Shown in pieces: positions 1 through 7,419 of a stretch of DNA of 41,971 nucleotides. The notes under the pieces were generated by a model that saw only the letters and a program-made list of their open reading frames with translations, was not told the origin of the DNA and did no database searches. Within the stretch, counting starts at the first letter, position 1. The number at the start of each line of letters is the position of its first letter. The DNA is from Treponema sp. (GTDB lineage Bacteria > Spirochaetota > Spirochaetia > Treponematales > Breznakiellaceae): the NCBI GenBank assembly GCA_031279555.1, contig JAITIK010000025.1:1-41971 (forward strand), written 5' to 3'. The position numbers and the translations under genes were made by a program.

Positions 1-1
1 G

Positions 2-43
2 CCGGACAAGAAAGGCCAAGAAACGGTGATCTTTGTTGACTGA
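2..43 (+). CDS. possible C-terminal end of an upstream gene (partial)
   Basis: One plus-strand frame is open from the window edge to a TGA at 41-43 and reads PDKKGQETVIFVD. The other two plus frames also stop within about 40 bases, so coding is only plausible. No family can be assigned from 13 residues. Confidence 0.25.
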   Translation, partial: PDKKGQETVIFVD

Positions 44-128
44 CGCTATGCCCGGCGCCGCGCGAAGCCCCTTGACGCGGTTCCGGCGCGGGCTTCCCCA
101 CACTGCGGACGCGGCCCGCGTTTAAGGC

Positions 129-264
129 CCGCAAATGCGGCCCGCATTTGCGGCGCATTCCCTCGTAAAATTCATATTCTGGGAATAAATCCAGACCACT
201 GTGTTTTGAGAGGAACCGCGCTTTACAGCATAGCTTGGCGTACGCCAACTGGCGCGCGCCAAGC
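129..264. repeat. two hairpins upstream of the V-ATPase genes
   Basis: The 280-base stretch from 44 to 323 holds no convincing gene. It has two inverted repeats. The first is at 129-153, with 12-base perfect arms around one central base (arm core CGCAAATGCGG). The second is at 233-264, with arms GCTTGGCG..CGCC and GGCG..CGCCAAGC, a four-base loop and two central mismatches. Neither is followed by a T run. They may end transcription from the upstream gene or be remains of repeats. A TTGACA box at 279-284 follows, but its only candidate -10 (CATTAT, 305-310) is 20 bases away, so a promoter here is weak. Confidence 0.4.
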
Positions 265-323
265 GCCCGTTTGCCCTCTTGACACTTCCTTTGTAAATCG
301 TCACCATTATCCGAGGGATATTC

Positions 324-986
324 ATGGAAGAGCTGCAATCAACCGAAGTTTTGGATCGGGAAATTCTTGAAGATGCGCGGAAAAAGGCGTTCCGCATCAT
401 TAAAAACGCGGATGACGCCATAAAAGACGCCGCCTTGTCGTGGGAGCGGAAAATGCAGTCCGCTCTTGTCGAATTGCGGCGAAGATACGCGGAAAAAACC
501 CAAAGAGACGGCGATGATATTATGGGAAGGCTTATGCAGGACAAACGCCGCGTCCGCTCGGTCAAAATTGAAGCGCTTTTGAAAAAAGCGGCGAGTGATT
601 ACCTTTCTTCGCTGGATAGGAAACAATTGCTCGCCCTCCTGGAACATGAGCTTTTCAAACGGCTTGAGGCGCTTGAAGCGGACGGAGCGTCCATTGCCAA
701 AGAAGACGAGCCGGAAGTGATGCCGCGTATAATCACTGAACCGGAAGCTGAAAAAATTCTGGAAAACGCCTTTTTTAAAAAATCAAAGAAAAAAAAATTC
801 TGGACTATTGTGAAACCTGACGTCATGTTTTTGAGCGCCGGAACCTTTCCCGCCCTTATTGTAAACGCCAAAAAAGTAAAAGTCACCGCGTCCATAGATG
901 ACGCCGAAGCCTTTCTTCTTGAAGACAAAAGAGCGGAATTGACGGCGGCTCTTCTTGGAGACGCGGTCTTGGGAGGCGTTGCATGA
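324..986 (+). CDS. atpE: V-type ATPase/ATP synthase subunit E
   Basis: The 220-residue product has the layout of the peripheral-stalk E subunit: a charged, helical N-terminal half (about 1-110, rich in K, E and R, consistent with coiled coil) and a compact C-terminal domain that would sit on the catalytic head. This subunit links the A/B head to the membrane part of the proton or sodium pump. The start has a GAGGG motif seven bases upstream. The stop overlaps the start of the next gene (ATGA, 983-986), a normal sign of coupled translation. Assignment rests on the layout and on its place directly before subunit A. E subunits diverge widely, so the name is less secure than that of its neighbour. 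Confidence 0.75.
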   Translation: MEELQSTEVLDREILEDARKKAFRIIKNADDAIKDAALSWERKMQSALVELRRRYAEKTQRDGDDIMGRLMQDKRRVRSVKIEALLKKAASDYLSSLDRKQLLALLEHELFKRLEALEADGASIAKEDEPEVMPRIITEPEAEKILENAFFKKSKKKKFWTIVKPDVMFLSAGTFPALIVNAKKVKVTASIDDAEAFLLEDKRAELTAALLGDAVLGGVA

Positions 987-2773
987 GCGTCGGACAGGTG
1001 AAACGCATAGCAGGCCCCATAATACACGCGACCGGTCTCGGATGCGCCGGACTTTTTGACGTGGTTGATGTTGGCCCTAAAAAGATAATCGGGGAAATCG
1101 TGCGCCTTGAGAAAGATGAAGCCGTTATTCAGGTGTACGAGGATGACACAGGACTGCAAGTGGGAGCCGCCGCCGAATCAACAGGGCGTCCGCTTTCGGC
1201 GCGTCTTGGCCCCGGTATTATCGGCGCCATTTACGACGGCATACAGCGTCCCCTGGAACTGCTGTACCAGCAGTCCGGCGCGTTCATGGATCCCGGCGTA
1301 CGGGGCGAGCGCATCGATCCCAATAAACGGTGGGATTTTGTTCCCAATAAGGAAATCGCCGAAAAACTCAGGAGAAAAGAGCCGGTTGCGGTAAAACCCG
1401 GAATTCTCCTCGGTTCGGTGAAAGAAACCGAAAGCATCACCTGCAAGATCATGGTTCCGCCGGCATGCAAGGGCGGATATTTGCTTGAATTAAAAGAAGC
1501 GGGCGCGTACACCATCAATGACGTCATAGCGTTAAGTGACAAAGAAGAAATGTTTTTCCTCGCCCACTGGTGGCCTGTCCGGACGCCGCGCCCTTCCGCG
1601 CGACGTCTTGCCGCAGACAAGCCGCTTGTTACGGGACAGCGGGCCGTCGACGTATTCTTCCCGCTGTCGAAGGGCGGCGCGGCGGCGATTCCGGGCGGAT
1701 TTGGCACCGGCAAAACCATGACTCAACACGCCGTCGCCAAGTGGTGCGACGCGGACATCATCATTTACATCGGTTGCGGGGAGCGCGGCAATGAAATGAC
1801 CGACGTACTCACCGAATTTCCCCATCTTATCGATCCCAGAACCGGACGTTCCCTCATGGAACGAACGATTTTAATCGCCAATACGTCCAATATGCCGGTC
1901 GCCGCGCGCGAGGTCTCGATTTATACGGGCGTTACAATGGCCGAATTCTACCGCGACATGGGTTGCCATGTGGCGATCATGGCGGACTCAACCTCCCGTT
2001 GGGCGGAAGCGCTCCGCGAGCTTTCCGGGCGCATGGAAGAAATGCCCGCCGAAGAAGGCTTCCCCGCGTATCTTCCCACCCGTCTCGCCGAATTTTACGA
2101 AAGGGCGGGGCGCGTTGAAACCCTCAACGGCGAAGAAGGTTCGGTTTCCATTATCGGGGCTGTGTCCCCGCCCGGAGGCGATTTCTCCGAGCCGGTCACC
2201 CAGCACACCAAGCGTTTCACCCGCTGTTTCTGGGCGCTTGACCGCGATCTGGCGAACGCCCGCCATTACCCGGCCATAGGCTGGCTCGACAGTTATTCCG
2301 AGTACGCCGAAGAAGTCAAGCCGTGGTGGGAGCAGGTGAATCCCGCATGGGCTGTAGTCAGACAGAAAGCGTTGGACCTTCTTAAAAAAGAACAGCGCCT
2401 TTCGGAAATCGTCCGGCTCATCGGACCTGACGCCCTGCCTGACGATCAGCGGCTCATTCTCGTTGTCGCGGAAATCATCAAGAACGGTTTTTTACAGCAA
2501 AATTCGTTTGATGAAATTGACATGTATTGCGCGCCGGCCAAACAGGTGCGGCTTTTGGAACTTATGATGAATTTTTACGAAAAAGCCGCGATATGCATAA
2601 AACTTGGCGCGCCTCTCGTACAGATAACCGCGTTGTCCGAACGGGAACGCCTTTCCCGTCTCAAGAGCGAGATTAAAAACACCGACGTCGCTTCGCTAGA
2701 TGATTTTGAGCTTGAAATGAACAAGGTGATGGAAAAATTGGAGCGGAGCTACCGGACGAAGGAGCATTTGTAA
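983..2773 (+). CDS. atpA: V-type ATPase/ATP synthase catalytic subunit A
   Basis: The 596-residue product is full length for a bacterial or archaeal type V/A-ATPase A subunit. It begins with the usual beta-barrel domain ([16 protein letters not shown]), has the long non-homologous insert before the nucleotide-binding domain, and carries a P-loop GGFGTGKT at residues 238-245. [14 protein letters not shown] and [12 protein letters not shown] are strong A-subunit signatures. The enzyme hydrolyses ATP to pump ions, or makes ATP from an ion gradient. Normally genes for B, D, I and K follow. Here the next gene is unrelated, so this pair is an incomplete V-ATPase operon. Other subunits must be encoded elsewhere, or the set is a relic. 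The reading frame shows no sign of decay. Confidence 0.96.
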   Translation: MSVGQVKRIAGPIIHATGLGCAGLFDVVDVGPKKIIGEIVRLEKDEAVIQVYEDDTGLQVGAAAESTGRPLSARLGPGIIGAIYDGIQRPLELLYQQSGAFMDPGVRGERIDPNKRWDFVPNKEIAEKLRRKEPVAVKPGILLGSVKETESITCKIMVPPACKGGYLLELKEAGAYTINDVIALSDKEEMFFLAHWWPVRTPRPSARRLAADKPLVTGQRAVDVFFPLSKGGAAAIPGGFGTGKTMTQHAVAKWCDADIIIYIGCGERGNEMTDVLTEFPHLIDPRTGRSLMERTILIANTSNMPVAAREVSIYTGVTMAEFYRDMGCHVAIMADSTSRWAEALRELSGRMEEMPAEEGFPAYLPTRLAEFYERAGRVETLNGEEGSVSIIGAVSPPGGDFSEPVTQHTKRFTRCFWALDRDLANARHYPAIGWLDSYSEYAEEVKPWWEQVNPAWAVVRQKALDLLKKEQRLSEIVRLIGPDALPDDQRLILVVAEIIKNGFLQQNSFDEIDMYCAPAKQVRLLELMMNFYEKAAICIKLGAPLVQITALSERERLSRLKSEIKNTDVASLDDFELEMNKVMEKLERSYRTKEHL

Positions 2774-2867
2774 AGGCGCTATGTTGAAACCGGCTTTCCC
2801 GCTTTTTTAGGGCGCGCCCTGAAGGGCGAGGCAATAGACCCCACTGCGAATATAAGGAGAAAATATC
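2774..2867 (+). other. short intergenic with palindromes where atpB would be expected
   Basis: The 94 bases after subunit A contain a T-rich stretch and the palindrome AGGGCGCGCCCT (2809-2820), overlapped by a second small inverted repeat GCCCT-GA-AGGGC. No fragment of a B subunit is visible. This is the junction where a complete V-ATPase operon would continue. A good Shine-Dalgarno (AAGGAGA) just before 2868 belongs to the next gene. Confidence 0.4.
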
Positions 2868-3248
2868 ATGGCTGATGAAAAAATTGAACAGTACCTCATC
2901 AATCTTATGGTAACGTACCGTGAAATTGATAAGAATCTGTGGCTCGTTGAGGACGAGGAAAACTATCTGGAAGAGGTCGCCATCATGAGGGCGGATCCTC
3001 TGGTCGTTATGAGAGCTGCGGTGATGGATGCGCCGGAGGAGAACAAAGAGGAATTTTTTGCGCTGTTATTGAGACTCAACGCGACGGATCTGGTTCATGG
3101 CGCCTATGCTCTGGATCAAGGAAAAGTTATTTTGATCGACACTTTGGAATATGATACAATGGATCTACAGGAATTCAGGGCGAGTCTGGACGCTTTCAGT
3201 CTGGCTCTGTCGCAGCACTATAAAATTCTTTCTGTGTATAGAAAGTAG
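2868..3248 (+). CDS. YbjN-like small acidic protein
   Basis: The product has 126 residues and is acidic, with no signal peptide or membrane segment. The pattern (a helix, then a strand with LWLVEDEENYLEEVAIMRADPLVVMRA, a middle helix with LLRLNATDLVHGAYALD, and a final strand and long helix) fits the YbjN / type III secretion chaperone-like fold, usually a protein-binding module. The start follows AAGGAGAAAATATC. It ends 15 bases before the PspA gene, so the two are probably cotranscribed and may work together in envelope stress. The fold assignment is from pattern only, and the function is unknown. Confidence 0.6.
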   Translation: MADEKIEQYLINLMVTYREIDKNLWLVEDEENYLEEVAIMRADPLVVMRAAVMDAPEENKEEFFALLLRLNATDLVHGAYALDQGKVILIDTLEYDTMDLQEFRASLDAFSLALSQHYKILSVYRK

Positions 3249-3263
3249 GGGAAGGAGAGATAT

Positions 3264-3953
3264 ATGGGAATTTTTTCTAGACTTAAAACCGTTATTAGTT
3301 CAAACGTGAACGATCTCATCAGCAAAGCCGAAGACCCGGAGAAGATGTTAAACCAACTCGTCATTGATATGAACAACCAACTCATCGAATCCAAGAAAGC
3401 GGTCGCGTTTGCCATCGCCGACGAAAAGAAACTTGGCAGAGATACGGAAAATCAGTTGGCTCTGGCTCAGGAATGGGAGCGTAAAGCCATGCTTGCCGTC
3501 AACGCTGGCAAAGACGACCTTGCGAAAGAAGCCCTGCTTCGCAAACAGGAATACGACAACGCATACGTCGAATATAAGAAACAATGGGAAGCCCAAAAAG
3601 CCGCTGTAGAAAAGTTGAAGACCACGCTTCGGGAGCTTCAAAACAAGATCGATGAGGCGCAACGCAAGAAAACCCTCCTTGTCGCCCGCGCAAAACGCGC
3701 GGAAGCTCAGGAGAAAATCCAAAGCGCCGTCTCAAGCGTGGCGGGCAACACCAGCGCGTTTGAAGCCTTTGACCGCATGGCGGCGAAGGTCGATCAACTG
3801 GAAGCCAAAGCCGACGCCCACGCGGAACTGGCGGATCTGTCCGCAGAGTCGGATCTTGACAAGAAATTCAGGGAATTGGAAAAATCGGATTCGTCCGCAG
3901 ACATCATGCTGCTGGAATTGAAACGGAAGATGAACGCTTTGCCCGGCGCATAG
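3264..3953 (+). CDS. pspA: PspA/IM30 family membrane-stress protein
   Basis: The 229-residue product is almost wholly helical with long coiled coil. It begins MGIFSRLKTVISSNVNDLISKAEDPEKML, the characteristic amphipathic helix and following segment of PspA/Vipp1/IM30 proteins. These ESCRT-III-like proteins assemble on the inner face of damaged cytoplasmic membrane and protect the proton gradient. A Shine-Dalgarno (GGGGAAGGAGAG) lies before the ATG. No pspF, pspB or pspC regulators are nearby. The YbjN-like gene directly upstream is its likely partner. Confidence 0.93.
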   Translation: MGIFSRLKTVISSNVNDLISKAEDPEKMLNQLVIDMNNQLIESKKAVAFAIADEKKLGRDTENQLALAQEWERKAMLAVNAGKDDLAKEALLRKQEYDNAYVEYKKQWEAQKAAVEKLKTTLRELQNKIDEAQRKKTLLVARAKRAEAQEKIQSAVSSVAGNTSAFEAFDRMAAKVDQLEAKADAHAELADLSAESDLDKKFRELEKSDSSADIMLLELKRKMNALPGA

Positions 3954-3965
3954 GACGGAGACGGT

Positions 3966-4075
3966 TGTTTGTCCGCGTATTGCGGATCCGCGCGCTGCGG
4001 ACAAACAGAAATAGCGCATCTATTCTATGAGATTGTTCCAAAATCAACCGGGTTTTGCGGGTGTTGGAATAATCT
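3966..4075 (+). terminator. two hairpins after pspA, the second followed by a T-rich stretch
   Basis: Two stem-loops fill the gap before the fliS promoter. One has 11-base perfect arms at 3966-3976 and 3997-4007 with a 20-base loop that itself contains GCGGATCCGC. The other has 12-base arms at 4030-4041 and 4064-4075 with one G-U pair. The second is followed by CTATCTTCTTTTTT, so it is the better candidate for a rho-independent terminator of the ybjN-pspA unit. Nothing else is seen between 3954 and 4171. Confidence 0.55.
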
Positions 4076-4171
4076 CTATCTTCTTTTTTGGAGTGGCGGC
4101 CATTCCTTACAACAAGTTGAAAGTTTCTTACGAAAACAACATGGCATCTTGTTTTTAATCCGCCGCATATC

Positions 4172-4201
4172 TTGACACGCTCCCTCATTTGTTTGTATAC
4201 T
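4172..4201 (+). promoter_or_regulatory. sigma70-type promoter of fliS
   Basis: There is a perfect TTGACA at 4172-4177, an 18-base spacer and TATACT at 4196-4201. Transcription would begin near 4208, about 23 bases before the TTG start of fliS. This rules out the longer reading frame that starts at 4189, because its first codons overlap the promoter. Confidence 0.75.
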
Positions 4202-4230
4202 ATACCATACTCTACATGGAGGAAGAGACT

Positions 4231-4680
4231 TTGGCATATAATGTAATATCTTCATATAAAAGCGCAGATATAACAACGGCAAGTCCTGCGCAGTTGTTGG
4301 TAAAGCTCTATGATGAGGCTGTCCACCAGTTGGATAAGTCAATCGACCTGTTGGACGAATATGACGACGGGGGGAAAAAAGATCCGGGGAAAATAGAGCC
4401 TATCAGCAAAGCTATAATTAAAACGCAAAACATCATAACTGAGCTTATGGCGTCTTTGGATATGGAACTGGGAGGGGAAATCGCCACCAATCTTTTTTCT
4501 CTTTACTCATGGTTCAATAGAGAACTGTTCGAAGCGAATATAAACCATGACAAGCGGCGGATCACCATTGTCCGCAATATGGTTAGCGAACTTCGGAACA
4601 CATGGAACGAAGTCGCGTCAACTACCGCTGTCGGCGAGAAAGGCGCGCCGCCGAAAAACAGCGTCAATATTTCATTTTAG
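4231..4680 (+). CDS. fliS: flagellar export chaperone FliS
   Basis: FliS binds flagellin in the cytoplasm, stops it polymerising early and delivers it to the flagellar export gate. The sequence MAYNVISSYKSADITTASPAQLLVKLYDEAV is a typical FliS start, followed by a four-helix bundle. The start is taken as TTG at 4231: a GGAGGAAGAG Shine-Dalgarno lies just before it and FliS proteins normally begin MA-N. Upstream in-frame codons overlap the promoter. The product has 149 residues with an acidic lysine-containing insert (DEYDDGGKKDPGK) and a hydrophilic tail. It is followed closely by a second flagellar-type chaperone gene. No flagellin gene is in the window. Confidence 0.9.
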   Translation: MAYNVISSYKSADITTASPAQLLVKLYDEAVHQLDKSIDLLDEYDDGGKKDPGKIEPISKAIIKTQNIITELMASLDMELGGEIATNLFSLYSWFNRELFEANINHDKRRITIVRNMVSELRNTWNEVASTTAVGEKGAPPKNSVNISF

Positions 4681-4691
4681 CGGGTTTTGTC

Positions 4692-5171
4692 TTGAGTGAG
4701 CTTTCTCCAGAAGAATTAAAGAAACGAGTGGCGATTGTCAAGCGCTTTCGTGAACTCCTCATCGCGCAACGGGAGCGGTTTAGCGTCTACCTTGAGACCC
4801 TTGAGAAGCAAAAAAGTATTGTGGAGAACGGCAATGCGGAGGATATACTTGCCTATGTTGAAATGGAAGAAAAAATGGTTTCCGACATTTTTTCTATCCA
4901 GAAAGTCATAGTTCCGCTTGAAACGCAGTACCGTTCCCACGTTGGCGTTGTTGGAGTCGCCAGCGGCTCCGATATACCGGAAATCCAGACAGCGCTTGAA
5001 CGCCTCAGGGCGGAAGCAAACAACAAGGTGGAACAAAACCGCAGTTTGCTTGAAAAACGTCTGAATGAATTTCGGGAAGAACTGAAACTGCTTAGAAACA
5101 ATCCTTATATAAAACGAAAAGGTTTATTTGCAAGTACAGAATTGGCGTCTTTTTTGGATATAAAAGGTTAG
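4692..5171 (+). CDS. FlgN-like flagellar chaperone (hypothetical)
   Basis: The product is a 159-residue helical protein rich in E, K and R, with the long antiparallel helices expected of FlgN-type chaperones, which escort hook-associated proteins to the export apparatus. A match to FlgN is suggested by size, helix content and position directly after fliS rather than by a diagnostic motif. The start is chosen as TTG at 4692 (SELSPEELKKRVAIVKRF), 11 bases after the fliS stop. An in-frame ATG at 4602 would overlap fliS by 79 bases and add an arginine-rich stretch that looks non-native. There is no clear Shine-Dalgarno, so translation is probably coupled to fliS. Confidence 0.6.
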   Translation: MSELSPEELKKRVAIVKRFRELLIAQRERFSVYLETLEKQKSIVENGNAEDILAYVEMEEKMVSDIFSIQKVIVPLETQYRSHVGVVGVASGSDIPEIQTALERLRAEANNKVEQNRSLLEKRLNEFREELKLLRNNPYIKRKGLFASTELASFLDIKG

Positions 5172-5248
5172 CGGGGGATTACCGGCGTGGCGGCGGCTAA
5201 AAATTTTTCTTCAGAACCTTTTTCAAAATAGGATATTGGAAAAGGCTC

Positions 5249-5280
5249 TTGACATAATTCCTTTCTTTTACTAGTATACT
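5249..5280 (+). promoter_or_regulatory. promoter of ispE
   Basis: TTGACA at 5249-5254 is followed at 17 bases by TAGTAT (5272-5277), or at 20 bases by TATACT (5275-5280). The first pairing has the standard spacing. ispE starts at 5313 or 5319, giving a leader of about 30 bases. Confidence 0.6.
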
Positions 5281-5312
5281 GTTGAAAAGGAAATTCGCTT
5301 CCAAAAGAAAGA

Positions 5313-6260
5313 ATGGTTATGAACGAATATATTGTTCAGGCAAGATGCAAAATTAACCTTCACTTGGAAGTGAAAGGCCGTAGACCTGACGGTTATCATA
5401 ATTTGGAGAGTGTTTTCGTTCCATTGGAATGGGGGGATATTCTTTCTTTTAATACGCTTGATCAGCGGTGTATATGCGATTTGCGAATGTTCTGGAATAT
5501 ACCCCATAGGAAACGGATGGAAACTTTTCACAAAACCTTTAGTGATATACCGGTTGAAAAAAATATTGTATATAAGGCGGTTTCCCTTTTTAGGGAGCGG
5601 ACCGGCTGGGACATGGGGATTCGAATTGCGCTTGAAAAAAGAGTTCCGGTTGGGGCCGGTTTAGGCGGCGGGTCGGCTGATGCGGCGGCGACGTTGCTGA
5701 CGCTTGACGCCTTGGCTGAAACGCGGTTGCCGTTTGGCGAGTTGTGTGAAATGGCCGCGGATCTGGGAAGCGATGTGCCGTTCTTTTTATACAAAACGCC
5801 GGCGTATGTTTCCGGGCGGGGAGATCGCATACAGGAGACGGCGTGTCCATGGAATTTCTGGGCGCTTTTGGTTGTTCCTGATTTTGAAAGCGACACCGCT
5901 TCCGCGTTCCGCGCATTGGATGAAGAACGGGAAAATGGCGGCGGTTTTTCGCTTGTTGACAATCTGAAACCTTCTCCAAGCGGGAAAGAGTTGACAGGCG
6001 CTTTGAAAGATCATCCTTCAAACTGGCGTTATTACAATGATTTTTTATCTTTTTTTCTAAAAGGAGAGCATAAAAAAGAGTATTCCATTATATTTGAAAC
6101 GCTTAAGAACGGGGGCGCTGATTTTTATAGTTTATCCGGTTCCGGTTCTTGTTGTTTCGGCGTTTTTACTCACAAAGAGGCGGCGGAATATACTGAAAAA
6201 GCGCTGGGTAAGGTTAAAAATTTCGTTCAAATAATTCAATTCACCTCTTGCATTTTCTAA
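5313..6260 (+). CDS. ispE: 4-diphosphocytidyl-2-C-methyl-D-erythritol kinase
   Basis: IspE phosphorylates CDP-methylerythritol with ATP, the fourth step of the methylerythritol phosphate route to isoprenoids. The 315-residue protein has the GHMP-kinase layout: the substrate-binding start (ARCKINLHLEVKGRRPDGYHNLES), the ATP-binding glycine loop PVGAGLGGGSADAAATL at about 110-126, and the C-terminal SLSGSGSCCFGVF motif. IspE is usually about 280-300 residues, so this copy is slightly long. The first ATG (5313) is followed by a second at 5319, and either could be used. It has its own promoter. Presence of ispE implies the MEP pathway rather than the mevalonate route used by Borrelia. Confidence 0.95.
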   Translation: MVMNEYIVQARCKINLHLEVKGRRPDGYHNLESVFVPLEWGDILSFNTLDQRCICDLRMFWNIPHRKRMETFHKTFSDIPVEKNIVYKAVSLFRERTGWDMGIRIALEKRVPVGAGLGGGSADAAATLLTLDALAETRLPFGELCEMAADLGSDVPFFLYKTPAYVSGRGDRIQETACPWNFWALLVVPDFESDTASAFRALDEERENGGGFSLVDNLKPSPSGKELTGALKDHPSNWRYYNDFLSFFLKGEHKKEYSIIFETLKNGGADFYSLSGSGSCCFGVFTHKEAAEYTEKALGKVKNFVQIIQFTSCIF

Positions 6261-6276
6261 AGAAGTAGTGTATTGT
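6248..6276 (+). promoter_or_regulatory. possible promoter of spoVG
   Basis: TTGCAT (6248-6253), 17 bases, TATTGT (6271-6276). It is a weak match but correctly spaced and placed about 28 bases before the SpoVG start, overlapping the end of ispE. Confidence 0.35.
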
Positions 6277-6304
6277 GTATTTATGTTTTTGAAGGAGGTG
6301 GGTC

Positions 6305-6580
6305 ATGAAGATTACCGACATCAGAATCCGTAAAGTATCCGGTGAAGGAAAACTCAAGGCGTACGTAACGGTTACTTTTGATGACTGCTTTGTGGTGCAT
6401 AATGTAAAAATTATTGAGGGGAAAAGCGGGGCTTTTGTAGCAATGCCGAGCCGGAAGACCAGTTCTGGAGAGTATAAAGATGTAGCGCACCCGATTAATC
6501 CCGAATTCAGGGCGGAACTACAGAAAGAAATACTGAATAAGTATGAATCTGGAAGTGACGATCCGACTCTGGAAATATAA
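6305..6580 (+). CDS. spoVG: SpoVG family regulator
   Basis: SpoVG is a small nucleic-acid-binding regulator. In spirochaetes such as Borrelia it binds DNA and RNA and tunes gene expression. The 91-residue product has the whole family pattern: [39 protein letters not shown], then [10 protein letters not shown] and [11 protein letters not shown]. An AAGGAGGTGG Shine-Dalgarno stands six bases before the ATG. The gene order spoVG, rplY, tilS, ftsH matches that known in Borrelia, where pth lies between rplY and tilS; pth is absent here. Confidence 0.96.
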   Translation: MKITDIRIRKVSGEGKLKAYVTVTFDDCFVVHNVKIIEGKSGAFVAMPSRKTSSGEYKDVAHPINPEFRAELQKEILNKYESGSDDPTLEI

Positions 6581-6588
6581 AAAATGGA

Positions 6589-6614
6589 ACATCTAAAACT
6601 TCGGTTTTAGATGT
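6589..6614 (+). terminator. hairpin with TTCG loop between spoVG and tRNA-Gln
   Basis: The arms are perfect 11-base complements (6589-6599 and 6604-6614), closed by a stable TTCG tetraloop. The plus-strand side lacks a T run (ATTCACTT), so it may be a processing or stabilising structure at the end of spoVG rather than a classical terminator. It ends seven bases before the tRNA. Confidence 0.6.
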
Positions 6615-6621
6615 ATTCACT

Positions 6622-6693
6622 TGGGACGTAGGCAAGAGGTAAGCCACCGGGTTTTGGCTCCGGCATGCACAGGTTCGAACCCTGTCGTCCCAG
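6622..6693 (+). tRNA. tRNA-Gln (anticodon TTG)
   Basis: The acceptor stem pairs TGGGACG (6622-6628) with CGTCCCA (6686-6692), with discriminator G at 6693. The anticodon stem-loop CCGGG-TTTTGGC-TCCGG gives anticodon TTG, which reads CAA as glutamine. The T arm contains GGTTCGAACC. The CCA end is not encoded. Confidence 0.95.
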
Positions 6694-6780
6694 ATATTAA
6701 AAATTGATTTTTTAAAGTGCGATGTATCACGCTCCTTACAGGCGCGGTGGAGTGAAAATGAATAAACATTTGGAGAAATC

Positions 6781-7395
6781 ATGAGCAAACTTGTATTGTC
6801 GGCAAAAAAAAGGGAGAAAAGCGGCTCTATTTTAGCTCGCAATCTCAGAAAAGCAGGGCGTATACCGGCGGTTATATACGGACGATCAGGAACGTCTGTG
6901 TCTATTGATCTTGACGCAAAAGAGTTTTCCGGCAACGTAAAAAACATCACCGGAAGCGCCATCGTAACGGTGGACGTTGACGGACAATCCTACGACGCTT
7001 TTGTGAAAGACACCCAGCGCAACATTTGCGATGGCAGCATTCTGCATGTTGATTTTTATGCGGTTGAGAAAGACATTGCCATGCGGGCGAAAGTTCACCT
7101 TCTGGTTCAGGGAAACCCCATCGGCGTGCGGGACGGCGGAACCCTCGAATTGCCTTTGCACGAGATCGAAGTCGAGTGCCTTCCCAAAGATCTGCCTGAG
7201 CGAATTGTGGTTGATATTTCCGAACTCAAAGCGAATCAATCTATCCATGTGCGCGATATTGCGTTGGGCGCGAATGTCAGGCTCGTTTCTTCCGGCGATC
7301 AGGTTGTGGCGTTGGTGAAATTCGCTAAGGCCGCCTCCGCCGCATCTGAAGAGGAAGCCGCGTCCGAAGCGGGCGCCGCCTCTGAAAAGAAATGA
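6781..7395 (+). CDS. rplY: 50S ribosomal protein L25 (TL5/CTC long form)
   Basis: L25 binds 5S rRNA in the large ribosomal subunit. The 204-residue product is the two-domain CTC/TL5 type: an N-terminal L25 domain (about 1-95, with RKAGRIPAVIYG) and a beta-rich C-terminal domain (about 100-180, with ELPLHEIEVECLPKDLPERI), then an Ala/Glu-rich tail common in this form. The start follows TGGAGAAATC. It is 24 bases before tilS and almost certainly cotranscribed with it. Confidence 0.95.
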   Translation: MSKLVLSAKKREKSGSILARNLRKAGRIPAVIYGRSGTSVSIDLDAKEFSGNVKNITGSAIVTVDVDGQSYDAFVKDTQRNICDGSILHVDFYAVEKDIAMRAKVHLLVQGNPIGVRDGGTLELPLHEIEVECLPKDLPERIVVDISELKANQSIHVRDIALGANVRLVSSGDQVVALVKFAKAASAASEEEAASEAGAASEKK

Positions 7396-7419
7396 GGTTT
7401 TGTCGCAAAGCCTTTTTAC

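Noticed and set aside
2774-2806. Tiny frame MLKPAFPAF after subunit A
   Set aside because: It has nine codons, no ribosome-binding site and no resemblance to a B-subunit start.
4602-4691. Upstream ATG extension of the FlgN-like gene
   Set aside because: It would overlap fliS by 79 bases and adds an arginine-rich stretch out of keeping with the protein. TTG 4692 is preferred.
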